A stretch of DNA of 64,000 nt from Denitrobaculum sp965232285. GTDB lineage: Bacteria; Pseudomonadota; Alphaproteobacteria; Kiloniellales; Kiloniellaceae. Location of the stretch: NCBI GenBank assembly GCA_965232285.1, contig CBDDPL010000004.1:2356001-2420000 (forward strand), given 5' to 3'. Of the stretch, positions 8,150-16,643 are shown piece by piece (position 1 is the first letter of the stretch; every line of letters starts with the position of its first letter). The position numbers were made by a program, and so were the translations under genes. Below the pieces are notes generated by a model. The model was not told where the DNA came from and did not search any database. It worked only from the letters and a program-made list of their open reading frames with translations.

Positions 8150-8964
8150 GACTCAATCTCCTCCAGTTCCGTCATCGCCAAGCGATACTGCTCCGCGTCC
8201 GGAACCTTGTGATGCCACGCGACGTTATCGCTCATAAAGGAGACACCCTGCCCCTTGTTGGTGTGGGCCACGACGCAGCACGGTTTTCCCGCCTCGACCG
8301 CATTGGGCGAAAGGGCCTCGCAGATCGCCGCCATGTCGTGCCCATCGATTTCTGCGACGGCCCAGCCAAAGGCTTCCAGCTTGGGCGCGAAGGGCGCGAG
8401 ACCGTTGGTTTCGGCAAGCCGCGCGCCCTGCTGAAGGCGGTTGTGATCGATAATGAGGGTCAGGTTGTCGAGGCCGAACTGGGCCGCAGCCATGATCGCT
8501 TCCCAGTTCGAGCCTTCCTGCATTTCACCGTCGCCGGTGATCACGAAGGTCCGCCAGGAGGCCTGATCCAGCTTCGCCGCCTTCGCCATTCCGACGGCCA
8601 CCGGAAGCCCGTGCCCGAGAGGTCCCGTGTTGGTCTCGACGCCAGGAACCTTGGTGCGGTTCGGGTGGCCGTTCAGGCGACTCATGGGCTTGAGGAAACT
8701 GGATATCTCTTCCTTCGGAATAAAGCCCTTCTCCGCCAGCACCACGTAGAGCGCGTTCGCCGTGTGCCCCTTGCTCAGAACCAGCCGATCGCGCATGGGG
8801 TCGAGCGGGTTATCTGGGTCGACGTTGAGGATCTCGAAATAGAGGGCTGTCAGCAGATCGATAACGGACAACTCGCCGCCGATATGGCCAGCCCCCGCCT
8901 CGAAGACGGCCTGCAGATCGCGGCGTCTGATCCGATTGGCGAGGGCTTCCAGTTCTGCCGCCAT
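8146..8964 (-). CDS. Transketolase, N-terminal half (thiamine-diphosphate subunit)
   Basis: A 272-residue subunit with the PP domain of transketolase. Seen: GHIGGELSVIDLLTALYF, SKGHTANALYVVLAEKG, GPLGHGLPVAVGMA, and the metal/thiamine diphosphate motif GDGEMQEGSNWEA followed by IIDHNRLQ. It is about half the usual 660 residues and is complemented by the next gene. It is the first gene of the minus-strand sugar operon, and its ATG lies 13 bases from an AT-rich palindrome in the divergent control region. Known apulose-4-phosphate and similar transketolases share this split; the true substrate here is unknown. Confidence 0.93.
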   Translation of the reverse strand: MAAELEALANRIRRRDLQAVFEAGAGHIGGELSVIDLLTALYFEILNVDPDNPLDPMRDRLVLSKGHTANALYVVLAEKGFIPKEEISSFLKPMSRLNGHPNRTKVPGVETNTGPLGHGLPVAVGMAKAAKLDQASWRTFVITGDGEMQEGSNWEAIMAAAQFGLDNLTLIIDHNRLQQGARLAETNGLAPFAPKLEAFGWAVAEIDGHDMAAICEALSPNAVEAGKPCCVVAHTNKGQGVSFMSDNVAWHHKVPDAEQYRLAMTELEEIES

Positions 8965-9110
8965 TCCATGCGCTCCTGAATATATATTCGTATAAAATTA
9001 TTAATGCAGAACGACAGCATGTCAAGCAGACGTATTTCTTGACGCTCGCCCGAAACTGACATTATCGTATTTCTCATCAAGCGTGAATATTTATGCGCCG
9101 GGAGGGATAA
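8965..9110. promoter_or_regulatory. Divergent promoter/operator region of the sugar regulon
   Basis: This 146-base gap separates the transketolase and ABC permease starts. It holds a perfect 12-bp palindrome GAATATATATTC (8978-8989), a related TGAATATTTATGCG near 9084, and two direct copies of CGTATTTCT (9031-9039 and 9066-9074, 35 bases apart). A TTGACG at 9039-9044 could be a -35 element for the plus arm. GGAGGG at 9101-9106 is the permease ribosome binding site. The SorC regulator encoded in the minus arm is the obvious candidate to bind here. Confidence 0.6.
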
Positions 9111-10091
9111 ATGACAACCATGCCGAACGAAGGCATGCATCGGCGAACCCTTGGCGAGATGTTTTCATTGAAAGGCGCGACAGGCCCACTGATCGGTCTG
9201 CTTCTGCTTTGCCTGTTTCTGACCTTCGCGACCGACTCCTTCTTTTCTCTCCGCAATTTTCTGAACATCCTCGATCAGATCACCGTGCTCGGGATCATGG
9301 CGGTCGGCATGACCTTCGTCATCATGATCGGCGGTATCGATCTGGCCGTCGGCTCGGTCATGGCCCTCTCCATGATGGTTCTGGGTTATCTGAACGTGGA
9401 AGCCGGCATGCCCATGATGCCGGCCATTGCATTGGCGCTTCTGGCGGCGGCCATCAATGGCGTGATCGCCGGTGTGCTGATCACGCGTTTCAACGTGCCC
9501 GCTTTTATCGCGACACTCGCCATGATGTCGATTGCGCGCGGCCTTGCGAACATGATCACCAACGGCTCGCAGATCATCGGGTTTCCGCCCTGGTTCAATC
9601 TGGCGGCCATCATCCGCCACGGAGGCTATCTGACGACCACCGTCGCGGTGATGTTGGCGGTGTTCGTGCTTGCCATTCTTTATCAGCGCTACCGCTACGG
9701 CGGACGCACCCTCTATGCCATCGGCGGAAACCAGGAGGTCGCCCGCCTCGCCGGCATCAACGTCAAACGCACCACCGTCATGGTTTACATGATGTGCAGC
9801 CTGCTCGCCGGGCTCGCCGGGATCCTTCTGGCGGCCCGCCTGGACTCGGTGCAGCCCAGTTCGGGTGTCGCCTACGAGCTTGACGCCATCGCAGCGGTGG
9901 TGATCGGCGGCACCAGTCTCTCCGGCGGCACGGGCGGGGTCGGTGGAACCATTATCGGTGTCCTGATCATCGGCGTGCTCAGAAACGGTCTGAACCTGCT
10001 CGGCGTCTCGCCCTTTTTGCAGCAGGTCGTGATCGGCACGGTCATCGTTCTCGCGGTCGCCGCGGAAACGCTCAAGAATCGACGCAAGTAA
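9111..10091 (+). CDS. Sugar ABC transporter permease (RbsC/XylH type)
   Basis: A 326-residue inner-membrane protein with about eight to ten hydrophobic helices. Family marks seen: GGIDLAVGSVMALS (residues about 63-76), VPAFIATLAMMSIARGLA, RYGGRTLYAIGGNQEVARLAGI (the cytoplasmic coupling loop), and ELDAIAAVVIGGTSLSGG. These are typical of carbohydrate uptake transporter-2 permeases for ribose, xylose and related monosaccharides. The ATG at 9111 has GGAGGG four bases upstream. Unusually the permease gene comes first, before the binding protein and ATPase. It should form a dimer that imports the sugar or polyol consumed by the divergent arm. Confidence 0.93.
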   Translation: MTTMPNEGMHRRTLGEMFSLKGATGPLIGLLLLCLFLTFATDSFFSLRNFLNILDQITVLGIMAVGMTFVIMIGGIDLAVGSVMALSMMVLGYLNVEAGMPMMPAIALALLAAAINGVIAGVLITRFNVPAFIATLAMMSIARGLANMITNGSQIIGFPPWFNLAAIIRHGGYLTTTVAVMLAVFVLAILYQRYRYGGRTLYAIGGNQEVARLAGINVKRTTVMVYMMCSLLAGLAGILLAARLDSVQPSSGVAYELDAIAAVVIGGTSLSGGTGGVGGTIIGVLIIGVLRNGLNLLGVSPFLQQVVIGTVIVLAVAAETLKNRRK

Positions 10092-10198
10092 GACTGTAGG
10101 GAGCTTCAAAACACCGCTTCCGAAGGGAAGGCCCGCCCGATCGGGTCAGCAGCGGTCCGGTCGAAAAACGGGCCTATGACGACAAGGAGGAAACACCT

Positions 10199-11134
10199 AT
10201 GAAATCCACCATGCGCGCGTTGCTCGCGACGGCCGCGATCGCGGCCTTCAGCGGGTCCGTCCTCGCCGACGAAGTCAAGAAGATCGGCCTCGCCGTGCCG
10301 AACCTGCAGGCGGACTTCTTCAATCAGATCAAGCTGGGAGTCGAAGGCTACGCAGGTTCCAAGGGGATCGAAGTCATCGTCGTGGATGCCAAGAACGATA
10401 CCGCGACCCAGGTCAGCCAGGTCCAGGATCTGATGACCCAGGGGATCGACGCCTTCATTTACATCCCTGCGGGCGCGGCCGCGGCGGCAGTGCCGACCCG
10501 TCTCGCACGGGCGGAAGGGATTCCGGTCATCAATGTCGACCGCACGCCGGAAGGCGCACCGGGCGATACCTTTATCGCCGGCGAAAGCGTCGAATCAGCC
10601 TATGCCGTCTGCGACCACATCATCCGCCTGGCCGGCGGCGCCGGTAAGATGGCCATCATCCACGGCCAGAAAGGCACCACGCCGGAAGTCGACCGCTTTA
10701 AGGGCTGTAAGCGCGCGATCGACGAAAACGAGGGTGTCGAGCTGGTGGCGCAGCAGTGGAGCCAGCAGTGGTCTCCTGACGAAGGCTTCTCGATCGCGCA
10801 GAACATGCTTCAGGCACACCCCGACATCTCGCTGATCTTCGGTCAGGCCGATGGTCTCGCCATGGGTGCCGCAAAGGCCGTCGAAGTCGCCGGAATCGCC
10901 AACCAGGTCATCATCGGCGGTTATGACGGCGATGTCGCCGCCCTGGAGTATCTTGCCGAATGCAAAGGCCCCTTCTGGGTAACCGCCACGCAAAGCACGC
11001 AGCTCATGGGCCGCCTGGCCGTGGACTCGGCGCTGGACGTGGTCGCTGGCAAAACGATTCCCGAGCGCCAGATTCCCAATGCCGTGCTCACGACCTGTGC
11101 GAACGCACCTAAGTTCGTGGCCAAGCACCCTTAA
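10199..11134 (+). CDS. Periplasmic sugar-binding protein (RbsB family)
   Basis: 311 residues with a signal peptide (MRALLATAAIAAFSGSVLADE, cleavage near residue 24). A periplasmic-binding-protein type I fold follows: IGLAVPNLQADFFNQI, IVVDAKNDTATQVSQVQDL, INVDRTPEG, and the closing IIGGYDGD. It captures the substrate in the periplasm and delivers it to the permease. A strong AGGAGG at 10185-10190 precedes the ATG. The 107-base gap after the permease contains CCCGATCGGG and other self-complementary sequence that could stabilise or separately tune this usually abundant component; that is inference. Substrate is most likely a pentose, tetrose or sugar alcohol. Confidence 0.93.
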   Translation: MKSTMRALLATAAIAAFSGSVLADEVKKIGLAVPNLQADFFNQIKLGVEGYAGSKGIEVIVVDAKNDTATQVSQVQDLMTQGIDAFIYIPAGAAAAAVPTRLARAEGIPVINVDRTPEGAPGDTFIAGESVESAYAVCDHIIRLAGGAGKMAIIHGQKGTTPEVDRFKGCKRAIDENEGVELVAQQWSQQWSPDEGFSIAQNMLQAHPDISLIFGQADGLAMGAAKAVEVAGIANQVIIGGYDGDVAALEYLAECKGPFWVTATQSTQLMGRLAVDSALDVVAGKTIPERQIPNAVLTTCANAPKFVAKHP

Positions 11135-11161
11135 GGCCTGATACTGGCCGACGGTAACGCC

Positions 11162-12655
11162 ATGACCTCAGCCGCGTCTGCGCCCCTTCTGTCTCTGCGC
11201 GGAATCCGGAAGTCCTACGGGCCGACCGAAGTTCTGCATGGGATCGATCTGGAGGTGTATGCGGGTGAAGTCGTGGCGCTACTTGGTGAAAACGGTGCCG
11301 GAAAGTCGACGCTTTCCGGCATCGTCGCCGGGTCGATCAATCCGACCGATGGCGAGATGCTCTGGCAGGGTGAACGCTATGCCCCCGCCAATCCGCGCGC
11401 CGCGATCGATCTCGGGGTGGGGTTGATTCATCAGGAACTCAGGCTTCTGCCGCACCTCTCGATCGCGGAAAATGTTTACGTCGGGCGCTATCCCATGAAA
11501 TTCGGCCGGCTCGACCGGGCGAAGATGATCGCGGATGCCACCGAGCAGCTCCAACGTCTCGGCCTGGAGATGCCCGCCACCCGGCAGGTCGAGGGTCTCT
11601 CGACCGCCCACCAGCAGTTAATCGAAATCGCGAAGGCGCTGGCGCTGAACGCCAAGCTGCTGATCCTCGATGAACCGACTGCTGCGCTCGGCGACGCTGA
11701 GGTCGAACTTCTTTTCAAACAGGTCGAAAAGCTGCGTGCCGAGGGCGTTGGCATTATCTACATTTCTCACCGCCTCGAGGAAATCCGACGGATCGCGGAT
11801 CGCATCGTGGTTCTGCGCGACGGCGAAAAGGTGCGCGAGTTCGACAAGGGCGACGTCGATGTCCGGACCATCGTCGAATGCATGGTTGGACGCAGCCTGG
11901 AACGCATGTTCCCCGCGATGCCCAGTCCGCAGGAGGATATCACGCTCGCGGTGGAAAACCTCTCGTCGCCTCTTGGAGACTTTCAGGACATCAGCTTCGC
12001 GGTCAGAAAAGGCGAAATTTTCGGAATCGCGGGCCTCGTCGGCGCGGGCCGCACCGAACTGGTGCGCGCCATCACCGGCGCGGACAGCATCGCGGGCGGA
12101 CGCGTCACCCTGAACGGCAACGACATCACGCCGCGCCACCCCTGGCACGCCATCCGCCACGGCATCGTTCTGGTGCCCGAAGACCGGAAGAACCAGGGAT
12201 TGGTGCTGGAACATTCCATCACCGAGAACATCGGTTACTCCAACAAGGAAGCGGTCAGCCGGAACGGCTTTGTGATCTGGCGGAAACTGCGCGACTTCGC
12301 GCAGCAGAACATTTTGCGCTTCGGCGTGAAGGGTAAGGGCCACCAGAACGCCGACGAGATGTCCGGCGGCAACCAGCAAAAGGTCGTCCTGGCGAAATGG
12401 CTGGCCAGGGATCCGCAGGTGGTCGTTCTTGACGAGCCGACACGCGGCATCGACGTGGGCGCGCGCTCGTCGATCTACGACATCATCAAGGAACTGGCGG
12501 AAGACGGGCGCAGCGTGATCGTGGTCAGCTCCGACCTGGAAGAGGTACTGGGCGTCTCGAACCGCATTCTGGTGATGGCAAAAGGCAAGCAGGCGGGCAT
12601 TCTCGACAAAGACAAAGCGAACAACGTGTCGGTGATGGAACTGGCAACAATCTAA
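11162..12655 (+). CDS. Sugar ABC transporter ATP-binding protein (RbsA type, two ATPase domains)
   Basis: 497 residues with tandem nucleotide-binding domains. Domain 1 has Walker A GENGAGKST (residues about 42-50) and Walker B LLILDEPTAAL. Domain 2 has the degenerate Walker A GLVGAGRTEL, the signature SGGNQQK and Walker B VVVLDEPTRGIDVGA. The asymmetry (degenerate second Walker A) is normal for RbsA/XylG/MglA. It lies 27 bases after the binding-protein gene and 20 before the second SDR, so it is in the same operon. It powers uptake by the permease encoded first in this arm. Confidence 0.94.
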   Translation: MTSAASAPLLSLRGIRKSYGPTEVLHGIDLEVYAGEVVALLGENGAGKSTLSGIVAGSINPTDGEMLWQGERYAPANPRAAIDLGVGLIHQELRLLPHLSIAENVYVGRYPMKFGRLDRAKMIADATEQLQRLGLEMPATRQVEGLSTAHQQLIEIAKALALNAKLLILDEPTAALGDAEVELLFKQVEKLRAEGVGIIYISHRLEEIRRIADRIVVLRDGEKVREFDKGDVDVRTIVECMVGRSLERMFPAMPSPQEDITLAVENLSSPLGDFQDISFAVRKGEIFGIAGLVGAGRTELVRAITGADSIAGGRVTLNGNDITPRHPWHAIRHGIVLVPEDRKNQGLVLEHSITENIGYSNKEAVSRNGFVIWRKLRDFAQQNILRFGVKGKGHQNADEMSGGNQQKVVLAKWLARDPQVVVLDEPTRGIDVGARSSIYDIIKELAEDGRSVIVVSSDLEEVLGVSNRILVMAKGKQAGILDKDKANNVSVMELATI

Positions 12656-12675
12656 ATTCTGGAAAGCAAGAAGGC

Positions 12676-13464
12676 ATGACTGAAATCACTCTCGACGCCC
12701 CGAAGATGTTCGATCTCAGCGGCCGCGTCGCCCTGGTCACCGGTGCCGGCAGCGGAATTGGTCAGCGGATCGCGCTCGGCTTCGCCCAATGCGGCGCCGA
12801 CATCGCCTGCCTCGACCGTCGCTCGGACGGCGGCCTGGACGACACGCTGGGCCTGATCGCCGGGACAGGCCGCAAGGCTATTGCCATCGCCGCCGACGTG
12901 ACCGACAAGGCGGCTGTGGTCGACGCGGTCGCGCAGACGGAAGACGCGCTCGGCCCTCTTTCGATCGCCCTCAACGCTGCGGGCATCGCCAATGCGAACC
13001 CGGCCGAGGAGATGGAAGAAGAGCAGTATCAGACCCTGATGGATATCAACATGAAGGGAGTCTTCCTCTCCTGTCAGGCCGAAGCCAACGCGATGCTGGC
13101 GCACGGCAAGGGTTCAATCATCAACATCGCCTCCATGTCCGGGGTGATCGTGAACAAAGGATTGGACCAGGTGCACTACAACGCCTCGAAAGCAGGCGTG
13201 ATCCACATGTCCAAATCCATGGCGATGGAATGGGTCGGCCGCGGTGTCAGGGTGAATTCCATCAGCCCCGGTTATACCGCCACGCCGATGAACACCCGGC
13301 CGGAGATGGTGCATCAAACCAGGGAATTCGAAGCGCAGACGCCGATGGGCCGCATGGCCTCGGTGAACGAAATGGTCGGCCCCGCGGTCTTCCTGGCCAG
13401 CGACGCCTCTTCCTTCTGCACAGGCGTGGACCTGCTCGTCGATGGCGGCTTCTGCTGCTGGTGA
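12676..13464 (+). CDS. SDR-family oxidoreductase (second sugar/polyol dehydrogenase)
   Basis: 262 residues. Seen: TGAGSGIG at about residues 22-29, D (CLDR) near 50 suggesting NAD(H) preference, NAAG, the catalytic IASMSG Ser, and YNASK Tyr/Lys. The C-terminal LLVDGGFCCW is unusual in ending with Cys-Cys-Trp. It is the last gene of the plus arm. The regulon therefore has two distinct SDRs, one at the end of each arm. They may oxidise two different polyols, or act in sequence on one substrate to isomerise it by oxidation and reduction. Confidence 0.88.
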   Translation: MTEITLDAPKMFDLSGRVALVTGAGSGIGQRIALGFAQCGADIACLDRRSDGGLDDTLGLIAGTGRKAIAIAADVTDKAAVVDAVAQTEDALGPLSIALNAAGIANANPAEEMEEEQYQTLMDINMKGVFLSCQAEANAMLAHGKGSIINIASMSGVIVNKGLDQVHYNASKAGVIHMSKSMAMEWVGRGVRVNSISPGYTATPMNTRPEMVHQTREFEAQTPMGRMASVNEMVGPAVFLASDASSFCTGVDLLVDGGFCCW

Positions 13465-13480
13465 ACGATGGCAGTTAGTT

Positions 13481-14149
13481 CTAATTCAAAAACTTGCTGA
13501 TGACCTGGAATTTAGGCGTCCTGACAAAGCTGCAGGCATCCCACTTTTCGATGTCCCGCTTCTCGACGGCGAAGTAACAGAAATTCAGCGCTTCAAAGAA
13601 ATCCTTTAATTTGGTGCCCTCGCCCCGAAAGATGCCAAAGTTTGGGTCGAAGCAAATCCATCCCTTTTCCTTTTCATAAACAAGGCCGATCGCGTGACTT
13701 TCTGTGTCTTCAAAGAACATCGTAACGAACCGGACCTCACCGGCATTCCCGAGCGCTTGATTGACGACCTGCGTCACGTCGTTCTGGAGACCCTTGCCAA
13801 AGTCAAAGGCCAGAAAGCCTGTAAATTCATTAATCGTGACCAGCTTGGCTGCCTGCCGGTCTGTATTGCCGCCGGTCTCTCTGAGCTTGATCGAAGCTGC
13901 CACGAATCTGCTCTGTAAATCCTGCGCATACTTAACTGATTTTGTCAGCGCATCACTGCTGACATCGCCGCCGCTATAATAAAGCTGCGCGAACCGCACG
14001 ACCAACCCGGCACACACTCCCTTTTTCGCCGTGTTCTCATCGAATACTGGCTTCAGCGCGTCGTACTGACAAAAGTCTTCGCACTTATACGCGAACAGAT
14101 CTTTCAGGGCTGCGTATTTTGCTTCTTCGATATCCGGGATGTGTCCCAT
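13481..14149 (-). CDS. Orphan YopT-like (C58) cysteine peptidase domain protein
   Basis: 222 residues with no signal peptide. The order and spacing of three motifs match the YopT/AvrPphB C58 papain-like fold: GVCAGLVVRF with Cys46, ESHAIGLVYE with His152, and WICFDPNFGIF with Asp168. The FDPNFG block after the aspartate is characteristic of C58 peptidases. In the known family these are injected effectors that cut host or target proteins. Here no type III or VI genes are near. GC is clearly lower than in the flanking genes, suggesting transfer. GGGAGG precedes the ATG. It converges on the SDR gene with a 16-base gap. Activity and target are unknown; it could be a toxin, an effector or a housekeeping peptidase. 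Confidence 0.65.
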   Translation of the reverse strand: MGHIPDIEEAKYAALKDLFAYKCEDFCQYDALKPVFDENTAKKGVCAGLVVRFAQLYYSGGDVSSDALTKSVKYAQDLQSRFVAASIKLRETGGNTDRQAAKLVTINEFTGFLAFDFGKGLQNDVTQVVNQALGNAGEVRFVTMFFEDTESHAIGLVYEKEKGWICFDPNFGIFRGEGTKLKDFFEALNFCYFAVEKRDIEKWDACSFVRTPKFQVISKFLN

Positions 14150-14288
14150 TTTAACCTCCCAATTCGGCGACAGTGCTGCCTGAACTGGAACCGCTCGGTC
14201 CCGAGGGTTCGGCAGTCAGGACTGTCCTCTAGATGTCGGAGGTCGCTCGCAGACTTACGATCCGCGAAAACTGTATAGGCCTACGTAA

Positions 14289-14387
14289 AAAACTGGAGAT
14301 CCTGGATCCGCGAGGAGCGCGGACCGGCAGGAATGTCGGGAGATCATAAAGGCCATCGCCTACGCGGCCGACCCCAGGGACGGCTGA
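14289..14387 (+). other. Possible coding remnant in a 250-base gap
   Basis: The gap 14150-14401 contains no complete gene. On the plus strand a 32-codon frame from 14289 to the TGA at 14385-14387 encodes a protein-like tail (SADRQECREIIKAIAYAADP). It has no start codon or ribosome binding site. It could be the last piece of a gene lost when the lower-GC C58 gene arrived. Confidence 0.25.
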
Positions 14388-14401
14388 AGAGGAGCTAGCC
14401 T

Positions 14402-15457
14402 CTAAACCTGCTCCAGCTCCGCACCCGTCCGCTCTTCAAGCACGGCGTCCTTGTCCCGGGCCGTGCTGGGTTCCACCAGTACCACCTCGCAGGTCTCACT
14501 GAGCGCGACCGGGCAGTGTTCGACGCCGTGGGGGACGATGATGAACTCGCCTTCCTCGATCACCTCGTCGCGGTCGCGGAACTTCATTTCCAGGCTGCCG
14601 CGGTGCACGAAGTAGAGCGCGTCTTCCTTGGGATGATAGTGCCAGACGAAGTTACCCTCGAACTTCGCCAGCTTGATCTGCATGTCGTTGATCTGTCCGG
14701 CGACCTTCGGGCTCCAGCTTTCGGTGAGACCGCTGAAGGACTGGTCGAGGTTGTTCTTCCGGTAAGGCGAGATATGCCGGTTGATGCCGGCCACGTCCTT
14801 CATGATCGCGCGCAGTTGGCTGGGCAGATCCTTGCTCTCGGCCGGATAATTGCCGTCCAGCGCCGCCGTGCCGATGGTGAAGCCGGCGCCGCGCGCCTCC
14901 TTGACCGCCGCGATGCGCTCCGCATTGTCGATGGACCCCGCCATGATCACCGGCTTGTCGACCGCCGCACAGACCGCCGCCATCACCGCGGGCACGTATT
15001 CCGACGAGCGGTAGGCCAGCAGGTCCAGGCCATGAACGCCCTCGCGCGCGGCCAGCGCTTTGGCGGAAACTAAGATCTCCTCGATGCTGCCCTCCAACAC
15101 GCTGGGGTGCCCCGCGATCCGCCCGGCGAAGGGATAGTAGAGGATCTCCGTTCCGGCCAGGACCGGCAGCACCTCGTCCACATGCGTGCCGCCCAGGAGG
15201 ATATCGACCCCGATCTCCACCGCGGCCCGGGCGGACTTCAATTCGCTCTCCTGGTCGAGCGAAACCACTTCCAGATAGCTGGTCGCCCCGCCCTCCTTGA
15301 TGGCACGGTTGAGCTCCTGCAGCTTCTCGAAAGGCAGGCCCACATCCTTGAAGCCGATGTGGTGCACGCCCGCCGCCAGAGCCGTATCCAGGTGTTCCCG
15401 CGCATCAGCAACCGTCTGGTCGTTGCGCGTCAGCATGAAGATGAATCTCAGGCCCAT
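14402..15457 (-). CDS. Fusion of a HisA/TrpF-like TIM barrel with a C-terminal cupin
   Basis: 351 residues in two parts. Residues 1-220 look like a ribulose-phosphate-binding beta/alpha barrel: MGLRFIFMLTRNDQTV, HHIGFKDVGLP, and a phosphate-site-like IMAGSIDNAERI...GFTIGTAALDG. Residues 235-335 are a cupin normally found as a stand-alone protein of about 120 residues: ESWSPKVAGQINDMQIKLAKF, metal ligands in FVWHYHPKEDALYFV, then IIVPHGVEHCPVA. The gene overlaps the pdxA homologue by 10 bases, so the two are co-translated. A joint role on a phosphorylated hydroxy acid is likely, with the cupin perhaps isomerising or decarboxylating; that is inference. I know of no characterised protein with this layout. 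Confidence 0.8.
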   Translation of the reverse strand: MGLRFIFMLTRNDQTVADAREHLDTALAAGVHHIGFKDVGLPFEKLQELNRAIKEGGATSYLEVVSLDQESELKSARAAVEIGVDILLGGTHVDEVLPVLAGTEILYYPFAGRIAGHPSVLEGSIEEILVSAKALAAREGVHGLDLLAYRSSEYVPAVMAAVCAAVDKPVIMAGSIDNAERIAAVKEARGAGFTIGTAALDGNYPAESKDLPSQLRAIMKDVAGINRHISPYRKNNLDQSFSGLTESWSPKVAGQINDMQIKLAKFEGNFVWHYHPKEDALYFVHRGSLEMKFRDRDEVIEEGEFIIVPHGVEHCPVALSETCEVVLVEPSTARDKDAVLEERTGAELEQV

Positions 15458-16488
15458 TTTGCCGCCTCCGCTGTCTGCGCCTGCTCGTCATTGTCCGTAG
15501 TGTTCTTTGCCGCCACCATCCTCGCCGCCGTTTCCAACGCGGTCTTCAGGCTGGAAGGGTCCGCGATCCCTTTGCCTGCGATATCGAACGCCGTGCCGTG
15601 GTCCGGACTGGTGCGCACGAAAGGCAGGCCCAGGGTGATGTTCACGCCCTTCTCCAGGCCCATGTACTTCACCGGGATCAGGCCCTGATCGTGATACTGC
15701 GCCACCACCACATCGAAGCGTCCCTCACGCGCCTGCATGAAGACCGTATCACCGGGCCAGGGTCCGCTGGCGTCGATGCCTTCATCGCGGGCGGCGGCAA
15801 TGGCCGGAGAGATGATCTCGATCTCCTCCTGCCCGAAGAGCCCACCTTCCCCGGCATGGGGATTGAGTCCCGCCACCGCGACACGCGGCTGTGCAATGCC
15901 AAAGGCCCGCGCGCCCGCATGGGCCAGCCGGATCGCCGACATCTGCGCCGGAAAATCAGCCCTGAGAATCGCATCCTTCAGGGAGCAGTGAATGGTCACC
16001 AGGACGGTCCGGATCTCATCATTGGCCAGCATCATGGCCACGCGCTCCGCGCCGCCGAAATCGGCAAGGATTTCCGTATGGCCCGGATATTTGACGCCCG
16101 CCGCCGCCAGCGCTTCCTTGTTGATCGGCGCCGTGACGACGCCGCTTACCTCGCCTGCCTTAGCCAGCCGGATGGCTTCGACGATGGCATCGTAAGCGGC
16201 TTGACCGGCAGCCGCACTCACCCGCCCGACCGGCGGCAAAGCGTCGAGCCTGCCGCTTTCCCAGACGTTCAGAACGCCCGCTTCGAAGACCGCCGTTCCG
16301 ATCTCCCCGACGTCCCGAACCTCCAGATCAAGCCCACGCTGCCTGACCGCCTGCTCCATCACAGGAACACTGCCTATGACCAACGCCCGCACCTGCTCGC
16401 TTTGCGCCAGAGCCGCGGCCACGATCTCCGGGCCGATCCCCGCGGGGTCGCCCATGGTGACGGCAAGGGGCGCTGCATTCATTGGCAT
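15448..16488 (-). CDS. PdxA-family 4-phospho-hydroxyacid dehydrogenase
   Basis: About 346 residues of the isocitrate/isopropylmalate-like PdxA family, which oxidise and decarboxylate 4-phosphohydroxy-threonine or related acids with NAD and a divalent metal. Seen: AVTMGDPAGIGPEI at the start, GVVTAPINKEAL, GHTEILADF, NPHAGEGGLFGQEE, GPWPGDTVF and VAQYHDQGLIPVKYMG. The context argues against a role in vitamin B6 synthesis: no ksgA, surA or pdxJ neighbour, but a cupin/TIM fusion instead. It may be a catabolic PdxA2-type enzyme acting on a sugar-acid phosphate. The start is placed at 16488 (MPMNAAPLAVTMG). The frame continues upstream to 16548, and 16482 is also possible. Confidence 0.87.
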   Translation of the reverse strand: MPMNAAPLAVTMGDPAGIGPEIVAAALAQSEQVRALVIGSVPVMEQAVRQRGLDLEVRDVGEIGTAVFEAGVLNVWESGRLDALPPVGRVSAAAGQAAYDAIVEAIRLAKAGEVSGVVTAPINKEALAAAGVKYPGHTEILADFGGAERVAMMLANDEIRTVLVTIHCSLKDAILRADFPAQMSAIRLAHAGARAFGIAQPRVAVAGLNPHAGEGGLFGQEEIEIISPAIAAARDEGIDASGPWPGDTVFMQAREGRFDVVVAQYHDQGLIPVKYMGLEKGVNITLGLPFVRTSPDHGTAFDIAGKGIADPSSLKTALETAARMVAAKNTTDNDEQAQTAEAAKWA

Positions 16489-16643
16489 AGCGACTCGCGT
16501 TTCTTTCAGGAAGCCCGGTTCAGGCGCATCGCACCTCTGATACATCAAATAGGATCAGGGCGGAAAGCGGCAAGCGTTCTTAGAACTGTTGAGGGGCTAG
16601 CGGATCGACTTGGATCGGTGGCCTCCCCGGTGTCCACTTTACG

